This document shows, piece after piece, positions 12,426-12,544 of a stretch of 12,544 nt of DNA. The DNA is from CAYLSV01 sp964386435. GTDB lineage: Bacteria; Planctomycetota; Phycisphaerae; Tepidisphaerales; Tepidisphaeraceae. The stretch spans positions 1 to 12,544 of the forward strand of contig CAYLSV010000101.1 in NCBI GenBank assembly GCA_964386435.1, given 5' to 3'. Within the stretch, counting starts at the first letter, position 1, and each line of letters begins with the position of its first letter. Position numbers and translations under genes: made by a program. The notes beneath the pieces were generated by a model that was not told the origin of the DNA, did no database searches, and saw only the letters and a program-made list of their open reading frames with translations.

Positions 12426-12544
12426 TCCAGACCACCATCTAGCGGGTGACAGTCCAGTCTCGCTGCACCGCATGTCAAAGGTTACCCAGCACCTCCACAT
12501 CGCTGAGACCGCCACCGCCGCGTAGCGGCGGGGCTACGCACGCG
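12426..12544. other. Intergenic tail without a recognisable gene
   Basis: No convincing ORF, TAnnnT-ATG start or RNA gene is seen in these 119 bases up to the window edge. The only structure is the GC-rich inverted repeat listed at 12515-12538. Confidence 0.5.
12515..12538. repeat. Alternative hairpins at the right edge
   Basis: CCGCCGC (12515-12521) can pair with GCGGCGG (12525-12531) around a GTA loop. Alternatively CGTAGC (12521-12526) can pair with GCTACG (12533-12538). The two structures exclude each other. GTAGC recalls the GGTAGC of the palindromic repeat, but the match is too short to call it a fourth copy. Confidence 0.4.

Overview
The window is about 12.5 kb of high-GC DNA, with thirteen complete genes and one gene truncated by the left edge. 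No tRNA, rRNA, insertion sequence, phage gene or CRISPR array was seen. The gene content suggests a free-living, Gram-negative-type bacterium that makes its own amino acids, peptidoglycan, pantothenate and lipoproteins. LL-diaminopimelate aminotransferase, a divergent Lgt, a LolA-like protein, a secreted CIA30-domain protein, a Uma2 nuclease-fold protein and a large secreted repeat/beta-propeller protein together point to Planctomycetota, perhaps a Phycisphaerae-like lineage. That placement is inference from gene content, not from a marker gene.

Left part (1-2475). A minus-strand pair consists of a short secreted protein and an HEAAH-motif ORF that runs off the edge; the two may be one gene split by a frameshift. 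They diverge from a Uma2 gene, which is followed by a variant hisI. hisI overlaps the end of a convergent gene for a secreted CIA30-domain protein.

Middle (2500-8408). A HAD phosphatase-like gene and a secreted LolA-like gene are coupled by a 1-base overlap. They are followed by an AAA_28-type P-loop ATPase and dapL (lysine and peptidoglycan precursor synthesis). Next is a gene for an 890-residue secreted protein with three copies of an unfamiliar ~90-residue domain, a propeller-like region and an unassigned C-terminal domain.

Right part (8431-12544). This holds panC (pantothenate/CoA), lgt (lipoprotein lipidation), a DAACS-family acidic amino acid symporter and a gamma-class carbonic anhydrase. 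The gaps around the last genes carry a structured palindromic repeat present in three copies, one of them inverted.

The strongest unexplained signal is at the gene starts. Eleven of thirteen carry a TAnnnT hexamer 5-9 bases (usually exactly 6) before the start codon, and convincing Shine-Dalgarno sequences are absent. This is what a genome of mostly leaderless transcripts would look like, with the -10 box fixing transcription start at the first base of the start codon. If so, most genes here are single transcription units, several with the promoter overlapping the stop codon of the gene before.
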